From assembly GCF_017114825.1 (NCBI RefSeq), contig NZ_JADEVO010000007.1, positions 62,001-126,000 on the forward strand: a stretch of 64,000 bases of DNA. The letters run 5' to 3'. The notes beneath the pieces were generated by a model. The model made no database searches, was not told the origin of the DNA, and worked only from the letters and a program-made list of their open reading frames with translations. Below, piece by piece: positions 16,223 through 26,733 of the stretch. This stretch comes from Pseudomonas gregormendelii (GTDB lineage: Bacteria; Pseudomonadota; Gammaproteobacteria; Pseudomonadales; Pseudomonadaceae). Position numbers and translations under genes: made by a program. The stretch's first letter is position 1. Each line of letters begins with the position of its first letter.

Positions 16223-17892
16223 TACCAGCTCCTGAACTTGGCGGGCGGGTTGTAGAGGCCACCGGACCAATCCACCAGGTCCGCGACACTTTTGGCCGCG
16301 AGCAGTTGGCGAGTGGCGTCGGTGCGACGGATGCCGAGGTCTTCAGGCAAGGCGATCAGACCTTCACGGCGCATGCGCGCAGTGTCCTTGGGGTTGTGCC
16401 GCAGGCCGATGGCAGTCACCCCGGCGACGGCGGCGATCATCGCCTGGCGCTCTTCCAGGGAACGCGCCTTGTACAGATAGGCGATGCCTTCTTCGGTCAG
16501 CAGGTGCGTGACGTCGTCGCCGTAGATCATGATCGGCGCCAGCGGCATACCGCTCTTCCTGGCCACTTCCACTGCGTCGAGGGTTTCGACGAACGTGGGC
16601 TTGCCACCCTCCTGGAAGGTTTCAACCATTTGCACCACGAGCTTCTTGCCGCGTTCGAGCATGGCTTCGGGCGCATCGCCGTGACGCATGTCGAGCCAGG
16701 CCGGGGTGTCATGACGACGCCCGCGGGGGTCGTGGCCCATGTTCGGCGCGCCACCAAAACCGGCCAGGCGCCCGCGGGTCACGGTCGAGGAATGGCCGTC
16801 ACCATCCACCTGCAGGGTCGCGCCGATGAACAGGTCCACGGCGTATTGCCCGGCCAGTTGGCAAAACATCCGGTTGGAGCGCAGGGAGCCGTCGCGCCCG
16901 GTGAAAAACACGTCCGGCCGCGCAGCGATGTAGTGTTCCATGCCCAGTTCGGTGCCGAAGCAGTGCACGCTTTCCACCCAGCCGCTTTCGATCGCAGGGA
17001 TCAGGGTCGGGTGCGGATTGAGGGTCCAGTTGCGGCAGATCTTGCCCTTGAGGCCAAGGGACTCGCCGTAGGTCGGCAGGATCAATTCAATGGCGGCCGT
17101 GTTGAAACCGATGCCGTGATTGAGCGACTGCACGTTGTGTTTTTCGTAGATGCCGCGAATCGCCATCATCGCCATCAGCACGTGCACCGGCTTGATATGC
17201 CGCGGGTCACGGGTGAACAGCGGCTCGATATAGAACGGTTTGTCGGCGACTACGACGAAATCGACCCAGGACGCCGGGATGTCGACGCGCGGCAACTCGC
17301 TGACGTCGTCCACCAGTTGATTGACCTGGACGATCACAATGCCGTCGCTGAACGCGGCAGGCTCGATCAGGGCGGGCGTGTCTTCAGTGCTGGGCCCGGT
17401 GTAGATATTACCGGCACGGTCGGCCATGAAACCGGCCGACAGCACGACGTTGGGGATCAGGTCCACCACCAGCCGCGCATAGAGCTCGATGTAGGTGTGG
17501 ATCGCGCCGATTTCCAGCAGGCCGTCTTCCAGCAACTGGCTGATGCGCAGGCTCTGGGTGCCGGCAAACGAGAAGTCGAGCTTGCGGGCGATGCCGCGTT
17601 CGAAGAGGTCCAGGTGCTCGGACCGCCCCACGCTGGGCATGATCATGTGCAAATCATGCAGTTTCGCCGGATCGGCCTGGGCCAGGGAGCGGGAGAGGAA
17701 ATCCGCCTGCTTTTGGTTATTGCCTTCCAGAACCACGCGATCGCCGGGCAGGATCAACGCTTGCAGGGCTTGGACGATCTTCTCGGTGGGCAGCACCGCG
17801 CCGTCGGCTAAATCCTTGACCAGCTCCAGACGCCGCTGCTTCTCGCTGCGTCGCCGCGTCCATCGCGGGTCGGGGGATATTGTTGTTGTCAT
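16222..17892 (-). CDS. mdcA: MdcA, malonate decarboxylase alpha subunit (ACP transferase)
   Basis: 556-residue alpha subunit, which transfers the ACP thioester between acetate and malonate. It has the CoA-transferase-like architecture and family stretches [33 protein letters not shown] and [20 protein letters not shown]. First gene of the operon; the ATG at 17892 (MTTTISPD) is chosen over the upstream ATG because family homology begins there. The gene is probably activated by MdcR through the dyad at 17971. Confidence 0.95.
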   Translation of the reverse strand: MTTTISPDPRWTRRRSEKQRRLELVKDLADGAVLPTEKIVQALQALILPGDRVVLEGNNQKQADFLSRSLAQADPAKLHDLHMIMPSVGRSEHLDLFERGIARKLDFSFAGTQSLRISQLLEDGLLEIGAIHTYIELYARLVVDLIPNVVLSAGFMADRAGNIYTGPSTEDTPALIEPAAFSDGIVIVQVNQLVDDVSELPRVDIPASWVDFVVVADKPFYIEPLFTRDPRHIKPVHVLMAMMAIRGIYEKHNVQSLNHGIGFNTAAIELILPTYGESLGLKGKICRNWTLNPHPTLIPAIESGWVESVHCFGTELGMEHYIAARPDVFFTGRDGSLRSNRMFCQLAGQYAVDLFIGATLQVDGDGHSSTVTRGRLAGFGGAPNMGHDPRGRRHDTPAWLDMRHGDAPEAMLERGKKLVVQMVETFQEGGKPTFVETLDAVEVARKSGMPLAPIMIYGDDVTHLLTEEGIAYLYKARSLEERQAMIAAVAGVTAIGLRHNPKDTARMRREGLIALPEDLGIRRTDATRQLLAAKSVADLVDWSGGLYNPPAKFRSW

Positions 17893-17970
17893 GACCACTC
17901 CAGAGGTTCGCTGTCGTGGTCTCACCTTAGGAGTGTTGCGGGGGTGCATCAATCAAGCACAGCGACGAAC

Positions 17971-17989
17971 CGTTACGGTTAGCGTAACG
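17971..17989. promoter_or_regulatory. Candidate MdcR (LysR-type) operator
   Basis: CGTTACGGTTAGCGTAACG contains a CGTTAC/GTAACG dyad with a 7-bp spacer, the T-N11-A style of LysR boxes, about 80 bp upstream of mdcA. MdcR binding is inferred from position only. Confidence 0.55.
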
Positions 17990-18010
17990 ATTCACCGCTG
18001 AACCAGGCAC

Positions 18011-18451
18011 TCAGTTGTGGCGCAGTATCGAAAAGTTCAGCGCACTGGCTACGCACAGCCAGATGAGATACGGAAACAGAATCAAGCCGGTGATTAGGTC
18101 AAGGCGCAAAGCCAGCACGACCATCGCCGCGACCACCAGCCACAGCAGCGAGATGATCACCATCCCGGCGAAGATCCGGTGGGCGCCAAAGAACACCGGA
18201 GTCCAAAGCGTATTCAAGGCAATTTGTGCCGCCCACAGGGCCAGTACCACCTGGCTTCCGGGCATCAGGCTCAAGCGATACCCCGCCCAGGCGAGCAACA
18301 GATAGATAATCGACCAGGCCACAGGAAACAGCCATTTTGGCGGCGTGAAGCTGGGTTTGTTGAGTTCTTCGTACCATTGCCCGGGTTTGAAAATGATCCC
18401 GGTGCTCGCCGCAGCACCGCAGGCTATGAGAAATATTAGAAAGGTCATCAT
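18011..18451 (-). CDS. TspO/MBR family tryptophan-rich sensory protein
   Basis: 146 residues with five membrane helices. Family features: KPSFTPPKWLFPVAWSIIYL in the first loop, LALWAAQIALNTLWTPVFFG, and PYLIWLCVASALNFSILRHN at the end. TspO proteins bind porphyrins and can degrade them in light or oxidative stress. It stands alone; the mdc promoter region lies on one side and trmK on the other. Confidence 0.92.
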   Translation of the reverse strand: MMTFLIFLIACGAAASTGIIFKPGQWYEELNKPSFTPPKWLFPVAWSIIYLLLAWAGYRLSLMPGSQVVLALWAAQIALNTLWTPVFFGAHRIFAGMVIISLLWLVVAAMVVLALRLDLITGLILFPYLIWLCVASALNFSILRHN

Positions 18452-18569
18452 CTGTCCTTAGCTGAGGCCAGCTATCTGGTTTGGAAAAGCCGTGACGGCA
18501 GTCTCAGGGTTGGACAACCCGGGGAAGCGAAAAAGTCTGCGGGGGGCAATTGTTTTTCACCGGCCTGGC

Positions 18570-19265
18570 TCACCCCAGCAACGCGGTGATCCACCGGGCC
18601 TGACGGGCCAGGTCTTGCACCTTGTGCTCCGCGACGCCCTTGCGCGCCATGGCGAAGCTGCCCAGGGTCTTGTGCTTTTGCTGCAGCAGACGCTGCCACT
18701 TGGCCAGGAACAACGGGCTGCGGGCCTGCATCTGCAGCGGGCCGAAGTACAACTCCTGGGCAGAATATTGAACCGGTACATCCCGTTCGGCCACGATGAT
18801 TTCGTAATAGAAGCGGTTTTCCTGCAGCAGCTCCTCGCAGAGGATGCGGTAACCGTTGTCCATCAGCCATTGGCGCAATGGCGGCTCGCCGCCGTTGGGT
18901 TGCAGGATCAGGCGCTCGTGACCGCCGAGGTGCGCCTTGCCGTCTTCGAGAATGTCGCGAATGGTCTCGCCGCCCATGCCGCAGATGCTGATGGCCGTAA
19001 TCCCGTCACCCGGCTCGATCGCTGCCAGGCCATTGGCCAGGCGCACGGTGATGTGCTGATCCAGATCACTTTCACGCACGGGGCGCTCAGCCGAGAGGAA
19101 CGGCGTCAGCGCCACCTCACCCGCGACCGCGGCCGCAATCACCCCACGGCGCATCAAGGCCACCGGCAGGTAGCCGTGATCCGAGCCGATATCCGCCAGG
19201 CGCGCCCCGGCCGGCACTTGCGCCGCAACGCGCTCAAGACGCATGGACAGTGTATGTTGGTTCAA
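18570..19265 (-). CDS. trmK: TrmK, tRNA (adenine22-N1)-methyltransferase family
   Basis: 231 residues with a Rossmann SAM-binding core (LADIGSDHGYLPVALMRRG) and ISICGMGGETIRDIL, the TrmK signature; LILQPNGGEPPLRQWLMDNG follows. The product methylates N1 of A22 in tRNAs in characterised members. No ATG suits the N-terminus: the best start is TTG at 19265, preceded by AAGGAA at 7-base spacing, seven codons ahead of the ATG at 19244. The frame extends upstream to 19442 without homology. Confidence 0.85.
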   Translation of the reverse strand: MNQHTLSMRLERVAAQVPAGARLADIGSDHGYLPVALMRRGVIAAAVAGEVALTPFLSAERPVRESDLDQHITVRLANGLAAIEPGDGITAISICGMGGETIRDILEDGKAHLGGHERLILQPNGGEPPLRQWLMDNGYRILCEELLQENRFYYEIIVAERDVPVQYSAQELYFGPLQMQARSPLFLAKWQRLLQQKHKTLGSFAMARKGVAEHKVQDLARQARWITALLG

Positions 19266-19466
19266 CTGCGGTTCCTTCTTGCACGGGTATCCGGGCCGTA
19301 GCCGGATCGGGATGCGATTGTGTCGGCCAATGGTATGGATTTCAATAAGCGGCGGTCGTCGGATCAGTGGAACCACTGAAGAGTCAAATTCATCCAACAT
19401 CGATATGCATAATCGCCACCGGTTTACGCCGTTCGATTTCAATGATGACTTTCAGGGATTGACGCT

Positions 19467-22451
19467 TTGAGAAGAACCCGAGCTGGCACGGCGAACGACA
19501 CAAGTGATGGCCCGGTTACTGCCCAACCACGATCGTGGCGGACATTCGCACTGCCAGGCAGCATTTTCCTGACCGGAGTCGTCCTCTCCGTCACCCTTGG
19601 CACCCTGGATTCACGAGAAGAATCCCAGGCGGCGAGAGCCCAGGTAATGTCCACGCTGGCCAATATCAGGGCGCACCTTGAGAGCGAAGTGCGCTCAACG
19701 TTTGATGTGACTGAAGGCATTGGCCAGCTGGTGAGAGTAGATGGTGAAATTTCATCTGCTCATTTAGACGGAATGTCCCTGCAGGCGATTTCATCCCAGC
19801 CGCATATTCGCCACATTGCGCTGGCGCCTGACGACGTCGTGCGCAATATCTTTCCGCTGGAAGGAAACCGCAAAGTCCTGGGGCTGGACTATCGCAAGAT
19901 TCCTGAGCAATACAGGGCGATCGAGCGATCTCGCGAACAAAAAGAAGCGCTTTTGGCTGGCCCCGTACATTTGGTTCAGGGCGGCCTGGCATTTATCCAT
20001 CGTCGACCCGTTTTCATCAGCCACTCTGGCGGCGAAGAAACTTACTGGGGCAATGCTTCAGTCGTCGCAGATGTGCTTCAACTGCTCACTGCCAGCGGTA
20101 TCGTTGACAATAAAAACTTGCAACTGGCCCTTCGCGGAGAAGATGGAACAGGTGCAAGCGGCGCGATGATCTACGGTGCGCCTGAAATATTCGAGGGTGA
20201 CGCAGTCACCACGTTAGTTGATGTTCCAGGTGGCCAATGGGAGCTCGCGGCGCTGCCGCAGCAGGGCTGGCCGGCGAGTTCCCTGTTCAAATCGCCGCTG
20301 TTTCTGGTGGCCCTCACCTGCACCGGCTTGTTCACCTTTTTCGCCGCGCAACTGAGCAAGAGCCATCTGCTGGTTCGCCAACGCCATGCTCAATTAGCCC
20401 ACGAGGTTGAAGAACGGCGGACGCAGAAAGCCCTGTTGCTCGACATCGTCGACAACGCCCCATCACTCATTTACGTCTACGACACTGAGGGCAAACTTCG
20501 ACTGTGCAACCGCATGTTCGAACAAGCTGCTGGCCTTACTTTCGAGGAAATGGAGGGCAAAACCCGCGAAAGTTATCTGCCCTTTACCGAGGCCAAAACC
20601 CTGCGCGAAAACGACCAACACGTGATTTCGAGCGGCGGCAGTTTACGATTTGAGGATCAGGTCAAAAAACAGGGTATGACGCGCACCTACCTGACGACCA
20701 AGTGCATTTTGAAAGGGCCAAGTGGGCAGGCTTCAGGGGTGCTGGGGATTTCCACCGACATCACCGAAATCAAACAACGCACCGAGCAGCTGCGTCTTGC
20801 GGGAATCGTTCTGGACAACACCGCTGACGGTGTGATCATCACCAATGCACGCGGGCATATACTCTCGGTCAACGCAGCCTACATGAAGATTTCAGGCTTC
20901 AGTGCCGAGGAGTCCATAGGCTTGAAGCCGAACATACTCATCACTGACAAGCAAGACAACGCCTTTTACCGGCAGATTCTCAAAAGCCTGAAGACCAGCG
21001 GTTTGTGGCGCGGCGAGCTATGGAACCGGCGAAAAAACGGCGAGCTTTTTCCGGAATGGCTGACCATCAACGCTGTTTACAATGAAGATGGCAACGTCAA
21101 TAACTACGTTGCGGTCTTTTCGGACATTTCAGCGATCAACCAATCGCAATCCGATCTGGAGCGAATGTCCCATTACGACCCGGTGACCGCCCTGCCCAAT
21201 CGAGCCTTGTTCAATGAACGGCTGCAGCATTCCCTCGATTTGTCGCTGAGCTATAACCAGTTCCTGGCAGTGGTGGTGCTGGATCTTGATGGCTTTAAAA
21301 CAGTGAATGACAGCCTGGGTCACTCCCTTGGTGACCTGCTTCTGCAACTGGCATCGTCCAGGTTCCTGGCGTGTGTGCGTTCAGAGGACACTGTGTCCCG
21401 TCTGGGAGGTGATGAGTTTGCGCTGATACTGAACAATCTTGCCCACCCCACCGACGCCATCATCGTTGCAAAAAAACTCCTGGTATCACTTCAGGAACCC
21501 TTCGATTTAAAAGGCACTTCCACCTTGGTGACGGCAAGCATCGGCATATCAGTGGCGCCCCACGACGCCGAGACGCCTGAGCAATTACTCAGGCAAGCGG
21601 ATACGGCCATGTACGGCGCCAAGGAGGGGGGACGCAACGACTACCGTTTTTACCAGCCTGAAATGACCTTGCGAGCCCAGGAAAGACTCAATGGCGAGCG
21701 CTTCTTGAGGCGTGCAGTGCTCAACCATGAATTTGAAGTGTGGTATCAACCAAAAATCAACCTGCTGGACAATACAGTTGCAGGCGCCGAGGCGCTCGTT
21801 CGCTGGCGCGATCCTTTACAGGGCCTGATTTTCCCCGGCGAATTCATACCTTTGGCGGAAAACACCGGTTTGATCATTCAGATCGGCGAGCAAGTGATCG
21901 AAATGGTCTGCAGGGATATCAGGCGCTGGGCTGATCTGCAGATAGTGCACGGTGTCATCGCCATCAATGTGGCGCCTCTGCAAATCGACCGCAGCGATTT
22001 CGTCGAAACCCTCAAAAGTGCCTTGCGAGCCTTCGACTTGCCCGCGCATGTGCTGGAGGTAGAAGTTACTGAAAGCCTGATGATGGCCAGTCCCGAGCAT
22101 TCCAGGGAAGTCCTCGGCACGTTGCAAGGACTTGGCGTAACCACTTCCATCGACGACTTTGGCACAGGCTACTCATCGCTGGCGTACCTCAAGCTCTTAC
22201 CCATTGACCATCTGAAAATCGATCGCAGCTTTATTTCCGATCTACCCAACGATTCGCGCGATGTGGCGATCACCAAAACCATCGTGGAATTGGGGCATGC
22301 CCTGGGCTTCAAGATCATTGCCGAAGGCGTGGAAACCGAAGCGCAACACAGCTTTCTCAAGCAGACAGGCTGCGATCAAGCACAGGGGTACCTGTATGGC
22401 CGGCCAATGCCTGCCGCAGATTATGAGGCCTGGCTGAATGGACGACAGTAG
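19467..22451 (+). CDS. Membrane CHASE-PAS-PAS-GGDEF-EAL cyclic-di-GMP protein
   Basis: 994 residues. In order: membrane helix (about 25-45), periplasmic CHASE sensor (about 60-260, with IRHIALAPDDVVRNIFPLEG), second helix (about 277-297), two PAS domains (about 330-565), GGDEF (motif RLGGDEFALIL near 646) and EAL (EALVRW near 775; DDFGTGYSSL; KIDRSF). Both catalytic signatures are intact, so it could make and degrade cyclic di-GMP. The second hallmark reads NVAPLQ rather than NVS. It is divergent from trmK, with about 200 bp between. Confidence 0.94.
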   Translation: MRRTRAGTANDTSDGPVTAQPRSWRTFALPGSIFLTGVVLSVTLGTLDSREESQAARAQVMSTLANIRAHLESEVRSTFDVTEGIGQLVRVDGEISSAHLDGMSLQAISSQPHIRHIALAPDDVVRNIFPLEGNRKVLGLDYRKIPEQYRAIERSREQKEALLAGPVHLVQGGLAFIHRRPVFISHSGGEETYWGNASVVADVLQLLTASGIVDNKNLQLALRGEDGTGASGAMIYGAPEIFEGDAVTTLVDVPGGQWELAALPQQGWPASSLFKSPLFLVALTCTGLFTFFAAQLSKSHLLVRQRHAQLAHEVEERRTQKALLLDIVDNAPSLIYVYDTEGKLRLCNRMFEQAAGLTFEEMEGKTRESYLPFTEAKTLRENDQHVISSGGSLRFEDQVKKQGMTRTYLTTKCILKGPSGQASGVLGISTDITEIKQRTEQLRLAGIVLDNTADGVIITNARGHILSVNAAYMKISGFSAEESIGLKPNILITDKQDNAFYRQILKSLKTSGLWRGELWNRRKNGELFPEWLTINAVYNEDGNVNNYVAVFSDISAINQSQSDLERMSHYDPVTALPNRALFNERLQHSLDLSLSYNQFLAVVVLDLDGFKTVNDSLGHSLGDLLLQLASSRFLACVRSEDTVSRLGGDEFALILNNLAHPTDAIIVAKKLLVSLQEPFDLKGTSTLVTASIGISVAPHDAETPEQLLRQADTAMYGAKEGGRNDYRFYQPEMTLRAQERLNGERFLRRAVLNHEFEVWYQPKINLLDNTVAGAEALVRWRDPLQGLIFPGEFIPLAENTGLIIQIGEQVIEMVCRDIRRWADLQIVHGVIAINVAPLQIDRSDFVETLKSALRAFDLPAHVLEVEVTESLMMASPEHSREVLGTLQGLGVTTSIDDFGTGYSSLAYLKLLPIDHLKIDRSFISDLPNDSRDVAITKTIVELGHALGFKIIAEGVETEAQHSFLKQTGCDQAQGYLYGRPMPAADYEAWLNGRQ

Positions 22452-22487
22452 TCGGTCCTGAATACGTCAACGACACTTTTGAGCTGA

Positions 22488-22536
22488 GACGTTTCAGCCG
22501 TTGCCCGGATAATCGCAGGCTAACGGATGAAACGTC
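22488..22536. promoter_or_regulatory. Inverted repeat before the MHS transporter gene
   Basis: GACGTTTCA (22488-22496) and TGAAACGTC (22528-22536) form a 9-bp perfect inverted repeat with a 31-bp spacer, ending 10 bp before the start codon at 22547. It could be a leader hairpin or a two-site operator. The function is unknown. Confidence 0.4.
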
Positions 22537-22546
22537 GAGGTTCAGC

Positions 22547-23896
22547 ATGACAAGCGCCGCCGCAGAGCAGGTCAGCCCGAAGACCCTGAGAAAAGTGATA
22601 GTCGCCGCCGCTATCGGCAATTTTGTCGAGTGGTTTGATTTTGCCGTCTACGGCTTTCTGGCAACGACCATCGCCCAGCAATTTTTCCCCAGTGGCGATG
22701 CGAGCGTCGCACTGCTGAAAACCTTCGCCGTGTTTGCCGTGGCCTTTGCGTTTCGGCCCCTGGGCGGGATTTTCTTTGGCATGCTGGGGGACCGGATTGG
22801 GCGCAAGCGCACCCTGGCGATGACAATCCTGCTGATGGCCGGCGCGACGCCCCTGATAGGTTTGTTACCCACGTACGCGGCGATTGGTGTCATGGCCCCG
22901 GTGCTGTTGAGCCTGATCCGCTGCGCCCAAGGGTTTTCCGCCGGCGGTGAGTACGCGGGTGCCTGCGCCTATCTGATGGAGCATGCGCCTGATGACAGAC
23001 GGGCCTGGTATGGCAGTTTCATCCCGGTGTCGACCTTCGCGGCGTTCGCCTCGGCGGCGGTGGTGGCTTACGCGCTCGAAGCGTCCTTGTCCGCTGAAGC
23101 CATGGGCAGTTGGGGCTGGCGCCTGCCGTTCCTGATTGCCGCGCCGCTGGGGCTGGTAGGCCTGTATCTGCGCTGGAGGCTGGATGAAACGCCGGCTTTC
23201 CAGGCCGTGACCCAACAGCATGCGGTGGCACACTCCCCGCTCAGGGACACGTTTCGCGACCACGGCAAAGCCATCTGCTGCCTGGGCGCCTTCATCTCGC
23301 TGACGACCCTGTCGTTCTACATGTTCACCACCTATTTTGCGACGTACCTGCAAGTTGCCGGCGGCCTGGGTCGGGCAACAGCGTTGCTGGTGTCGCTGAT
23401 CGCCCTGATTTTTGCCGCGCTGATTTGCCCGCTGGCCGGGTTGTACTCCGACCGGGTGGGGCGACGGATGACCGTAGCGAGCGCCTGCGTGCTGTTGATT
23501 GTGGTGGTGTACCCGGCGTTTCTGATGGCCAGTTCCGGGTCGTTTACCGCGTCTATCCTGGGCGTGTTGCTGCTGGCGATTGGCGCAGTCTTGTGCAACG
23601 TGGTCACCGCGGCATTGCTCTCGGAAACCTTCCCGACCCGCACTCGCTACACCGCGTCGGCGATCACCTACAACATGGCCTACACCCTGTTCGGCGGCAC
23701 CGCGCCGCTGATGGCGACCTGGCTGATCAGCACCACCGGAAGCAATCTCTCGCCGGCGTTCTACCTGATCGCCATTGCCTTGCTCGCGCTCGCCGGCGGC
23801 CTGGCCCTGCGCGAGACTTCAAGGATTTCGCTTCACGATATTCCGACAGGCAACGTTTCCAGCAGCGCCTCCAAACTCATCGGTTTGGCAAAATAA
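22547..23896 (+). CDS. MFS transporter, metabolite:H+ symporter (ProP/KgtP-like) family
   Basis: 449 residues and 12 membrane helices of the MHS family, which imports organic acids or betaines. Signatures are GNFVEWFDFAVYGFLA at helix 1, FFGMLGDRIGRKRTL in loop 2-3, RCAQGFSAGGEYAGA in helix 4 and ETFPTRTRYTASAITYN in the second half. The substrate cannot be read from sequence. Its 3' end overlaps the convergent GGDEF/EAL gene by 64 bp. Confidence 0.92.
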   Translation: MTSAAAEQVSPKTLRKVIVAAAIGNFVEWFDFAVYGFLATTIAQQFFPSGDASVALLKTFAVFAVAFAFRPLGGIFFGMLGDRIGRKRTLAMTILLMAGATPLIGLLPTYAAIGVMAPVLLSLIRCAQGFSAGGEYAGACAYLMEHAPDDRRAWYGSFIPVSTFAAFASAAVVAYALEASLSAEAMGSWGWRLPFLIAAPLGLVGLYLRWRLDETPAFQAVTQQHAVAHSPLRDTFRDHGKAICCLGAFISLTTLSFYMFTTYFATYLQVAGGLGRATALLVSLIALIFAALICPLAGLYSDRVGRRMTVASACVLLIVVVYPAFLMASSGSFTASILGVLLLAIGAVLCNVVTAALLSETFPTRTRYTASAITYNMAYTLFGGTAPLMATWLISTTGSNLSPAFYLIAIALLALAGGLALRETSRISLHDIPTGNVSSSASKLIGLAK

Positions 23897-26733
23897 TACC
23901 CCTGGGCTTGCGTCGCTCCCATTTCGCGCAGCAAGTCCAGCGTCGCCTGGTCCTCGACGCCTTCGGCCACCACGCTCAGGTCCAGCGATTCGGCCATGCG
24001 CACAATCGCCCGCACGATCGCCCGGCTGCGCGGGCTGGAGGTGAGTTCGAGGATGAACGACTTATCAATCTTCAAGCCGCTGAATCGGTACTGGTGCACA
24101 TAGCTCAGGGAGGAGAAACCGGCGCCGAAGTCATCGAGCACCACCGACATGCCGTTGTCGGCCAATTGCTGCATGGTCAGTCGGGCTATCGCCGGCTCCG
24201 CCACCAGCGCGCCTTCGGTCAGCTCCAGGCAGATGCGCGAAGGCGCGACCTGGTGGCGGGCCAGCAGGGCCAGGACATCACTGGCGAATTCCGGACGCGT
24301 CATGCTGTAGCTGGAGCAGTTAACGTGCACCGGCGGCCAGTTGGCGTGCTCCGGTTGGGCGAGTATCACCGCAATGCAATTGAGCATGTACAGGTCCAGG
24401 CGACCGATCAGGCGCAAGCCCTCGACATCCGGCAGGAACTCGCCCGGCCCGATTACCCGGCCCCCAGGCTGATGCCAGCGAATCAGCGCTTCAAGCGCCA
24501 GCAGTTCGCCGGTTGCGACGCTGACGATCGGCTGGAAATACGGCAGCAACTCATCGGTGCGCTTGAGCGCGTTGCGTAGCGCCCCTTCGCGCTCGACCTG
24601 GTCCGAGACTTCACGGCGCACTTCCTGGTTGAACACCGCAAAGCTGTCGCGCCCGGCACTCTTGACCCGGTACATAGCCGCATCGGCATCGCGCAGCAAG
24701 TCCGCCGGCTCGTGATGGAACTGACTGTCGGCGCTGACGATTCCGATGCTGCAGGATGAAAACACCTCAAGGCCGTTGATGAAAAACGGCAGGTCGAACG
24801 CCACCAGAATCCGCTCGGCGATGTCGATCACCACTTCCAGCGGCGCGTCCGGTGCCAGCACCGAAAACTCGTCGCCGCCCAGGCGCGCCAGCAGGTCAGT
24901 CTCCCGCAGGCAACCCCGCAGGCGTTGCGCGGCCTGCATTAACAGCAGGTCGCCGAAGTGATGGCCGAGGCTGTCATTGACCATCTTGAACCGGTCGAGG
25001 TCGATGAACATCACCGCCAGATGCCCGCCTTCGCTGCCGAACCGCGACCAGGCCACGCCAAGACGCTGCTGCAGGCAAGTACGGTTGGGCAGCCCGGTCA
25101 GCGCGTCGTGCAGGTTCTCGTGCTGCAGCTTGGCATTGGCGTGATCAAGCTCACGGGTACGGTTCTGTACCCGGGCTTCAAGCTTGAGGTTGGCGGCATG
25201 GATCGCCTCGGCTGCCGTACGACGCGACAACGCCGTGTCGATGTGCCGCGAGACGAACGTCAGCAGCTCCTGATCGCGCAGGGTATAGCGCACCTGCGAG
25301 GTATAGCTTTGCACCGCGAGCACACCCCGTACCACATCGCCATCGAACAACGGAATACCGAGCCACGAGTAGGAACGCATATGCGCCTCGGCGAGTTCGG
25401 TTTCATGGGTGGCGGACAAGCGCTCGGCCTCGGCCGAATCCACCAGGCATGGTCGCCGCTGGCGGATCACATACTCGGTCAAGCCCCGGCGCCCACGGCG
25501 TGCCAGCGGGCGGGTGGTCTGGCGCTCATCGACATAATAGGGAAAGGTGACTTCGCCGTTGGCGTCGTCGAACAGTGCGATGTAGAAGTTGTGGGCGAAC
25601 AGCAGCTCACCGACGATGCCATGCAAGGTCTCGAACAGCTCGGTCATGTCCCCCGGCCGGCTCGACAGTTCGGCGATCTGGAACAGCGCGCTCTGCAGGT
25701 GTTCGGCGCGTTCGCGATCCGCCACTTCCTGGCGCAGCGCGTCGTTGAGTGCCGACAGCTCAAGGGTCCGGCGCATCACCGTCGCTTCCAGGTCCTCGCG
25801 GTGCAGAATGCGGTCCAGCGCCATGGCCACGTGACGGGCCACCACCAGGAACAGCGCGCGGTCCTCAGCGCTGTAGGTGCGGGACACCTCGTAGACCTGC
25901 ATGGCCAGCATGCCGAACACTTCATCAGAGGCATTTTTCAGCGGCGCGCCCATCCAGAACTCCGGACGGTCTCCCACGCAGTAGAAGCGACCTTCCTCCT
26001 GGGCCGCGAGCATGCCGGCCGCGTCGATCAGCAGCGGCTGGCCACTGGTCAACACTTGCCCGGTCAACGACAGGTGCGCGGGATCCAGGTACTCGTAGTG
26101 TTCGGCCTCCACGGCATCCACATCGATGATGTCGACGTAGTACGGGTAGTCGATCTTGCCCGTGTGCGGGTCGTACAGCGCGAGATAGAAGTTCTCGGCG
26201 TCGATCAGGCTGGCCAGCAGCCGGTGCACCCCCACCAGGAATTCGAAACGGTCGCGGGTCGAACTGGCCAGGTAGGTGATTTCATAGAGCACTCGCTGGG
26301 TAATCTGCGCGCGCGCCAGGGTGTTGGTCTGCACCTCGATGCCCAGGCGCTGGGCAAACTCGGCCAGCGTCGGGTCGGCAGCATCATCCTGAGGCGCCAG
26401 TACCCACCCCAGCACCGTTTCGCCCCGGCCGGTTGGCCAGCGGTGCAGGCGCCGGGTCCGGCAAAACGCTTCGAAGTCTTCGTTGGCAACAATGGCCGGC
26501 CAATGTTCCTGCGGCTCGCCCTGCCCGACCAGATGCAGTTGCTCACCGGCGCGGTAAACAGCCCAATGGCGTGTGTGGGCAGCGCTGCGCGCCGAATCGA
26601 GCAGTCGTTCTATCGCGTCATGCCCGCTCGCCGGAGCCCGGCTGAGCGGGTCTGCGGGGCGTGGCGGCTGAGCGGCATCGGCTGCGCGTTCGCTCGATGG
26701 CTGCGGGGAGCCGTGCAATGGATCAAAACTCAT
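23833..26733 (-). CDS. Cytoplasmic GAF-GAF-GGDEF-EAL cyclic-di-GMP protein
   Basis: 966 residues without membrane segments. Two GAF-type sensor domains (about 160-320 and 350-510; parallel motifs NFYLALYDPHTGKIDYPYYV and NFYIALFDDANGEVTFPYYV) precede a coiled linker, GGDEF (RLGGDEFSVLA near 616) and EAL (EALIRW near 746; DDFGAGFSSL; KIDKSF). The GGDEF motif is intact. In EAL, NCSSYS replaces the metal-site NVS region, so hydrolysis is less certain. The ATG at 26733 (MSFDPLHG) is chosen. The stop lies inside the convergent MHS gene. Confidence 0.92.
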   Translation of the reverse strand: MSFDPLHGSPQPSSERAADAAQPPRPADPLSRAPASGHDAIERLLDSARSAAHTRHWAVYRAGEQLHLVGQGEPQEHWPAIVANEDFEAFCRTRRLHRWPTGRGETVLGWVLAPQDDAADPTLAEFAQRLGIEVQTNTLARAQITQRVLYEITYLASSTRDRFEFLVGVHRLLASLIDAENFYLALYDPHTGKIDYPYYVDIIDVDAVEAEHYEYLDPAHLSLTGQVLTSGQPLLIDAAGMLAAQEEGRFYCVGDRPEFWMGAPLKNASDEVFGMLAMQVYEVSRTYSAEDRALFLVVARHVAMALDRILHREDLEATVMRRTLELSALNDALRQEVADRERAEHLQSALFQIAELSSRPGDMTELFETLHGIVGELLFAHNFYIALFDDANGEVTFPYYVDERQTTRPLARRGRRGLTEYVIRQRRPCLVDSAEAERLSATHETELAEAHMRSYSWLGIPLFDGDVVRGVLAVQSYTSQVRYTLRDQELLTFVSRHIDTALSRRTAAEAIHAANLKLEARVQNRTRELDHANAKLQHENLHDALTGLPNRTCLQQRLGVAWSRFGSEGGHLAVMFIDLDRFKMVNDSLGHHFGDLLLMQAAQRLRGCLRETDLLARLGGDEFSVLAPDAPLEVVIDIAERILVAFDLPFFINGLEVFSSCSIGIVSADSQFHHEPADLLRDADAAMYRVKSAGRDSFAVFNQEVRREVSDQVEREGALRNALKRTDELLPYFQPIVSVATGELLALEALIRWHQPGGRVIGPGEFLPDVEGLRLIGRLDLYMLNCIAVILAQPEHANWPPVHVNCSSYSMTRPEFASDVLALLARHQVAPSRICLELTEGALVAEPAIARLTMQQLADNGMSVVLDDFGAGFSSLSYVHQYRFSGLKIDKSFILELTSSPRSRAIVRAIVRMAESLDLSVVAEGVEDQATLDLLREMGATQAQGYYFAKPMSLEALLETLPVGIS

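Noticed and set aside
16213..17811. Long plus-strand open frame (532 codons) across mdcA
   Set aside because: It is exactly antiparallel to mdcA, whose protein matches a known family; the antisense protein has low-complexity His/Gly/Gln composition typical of GC-rich shadows.
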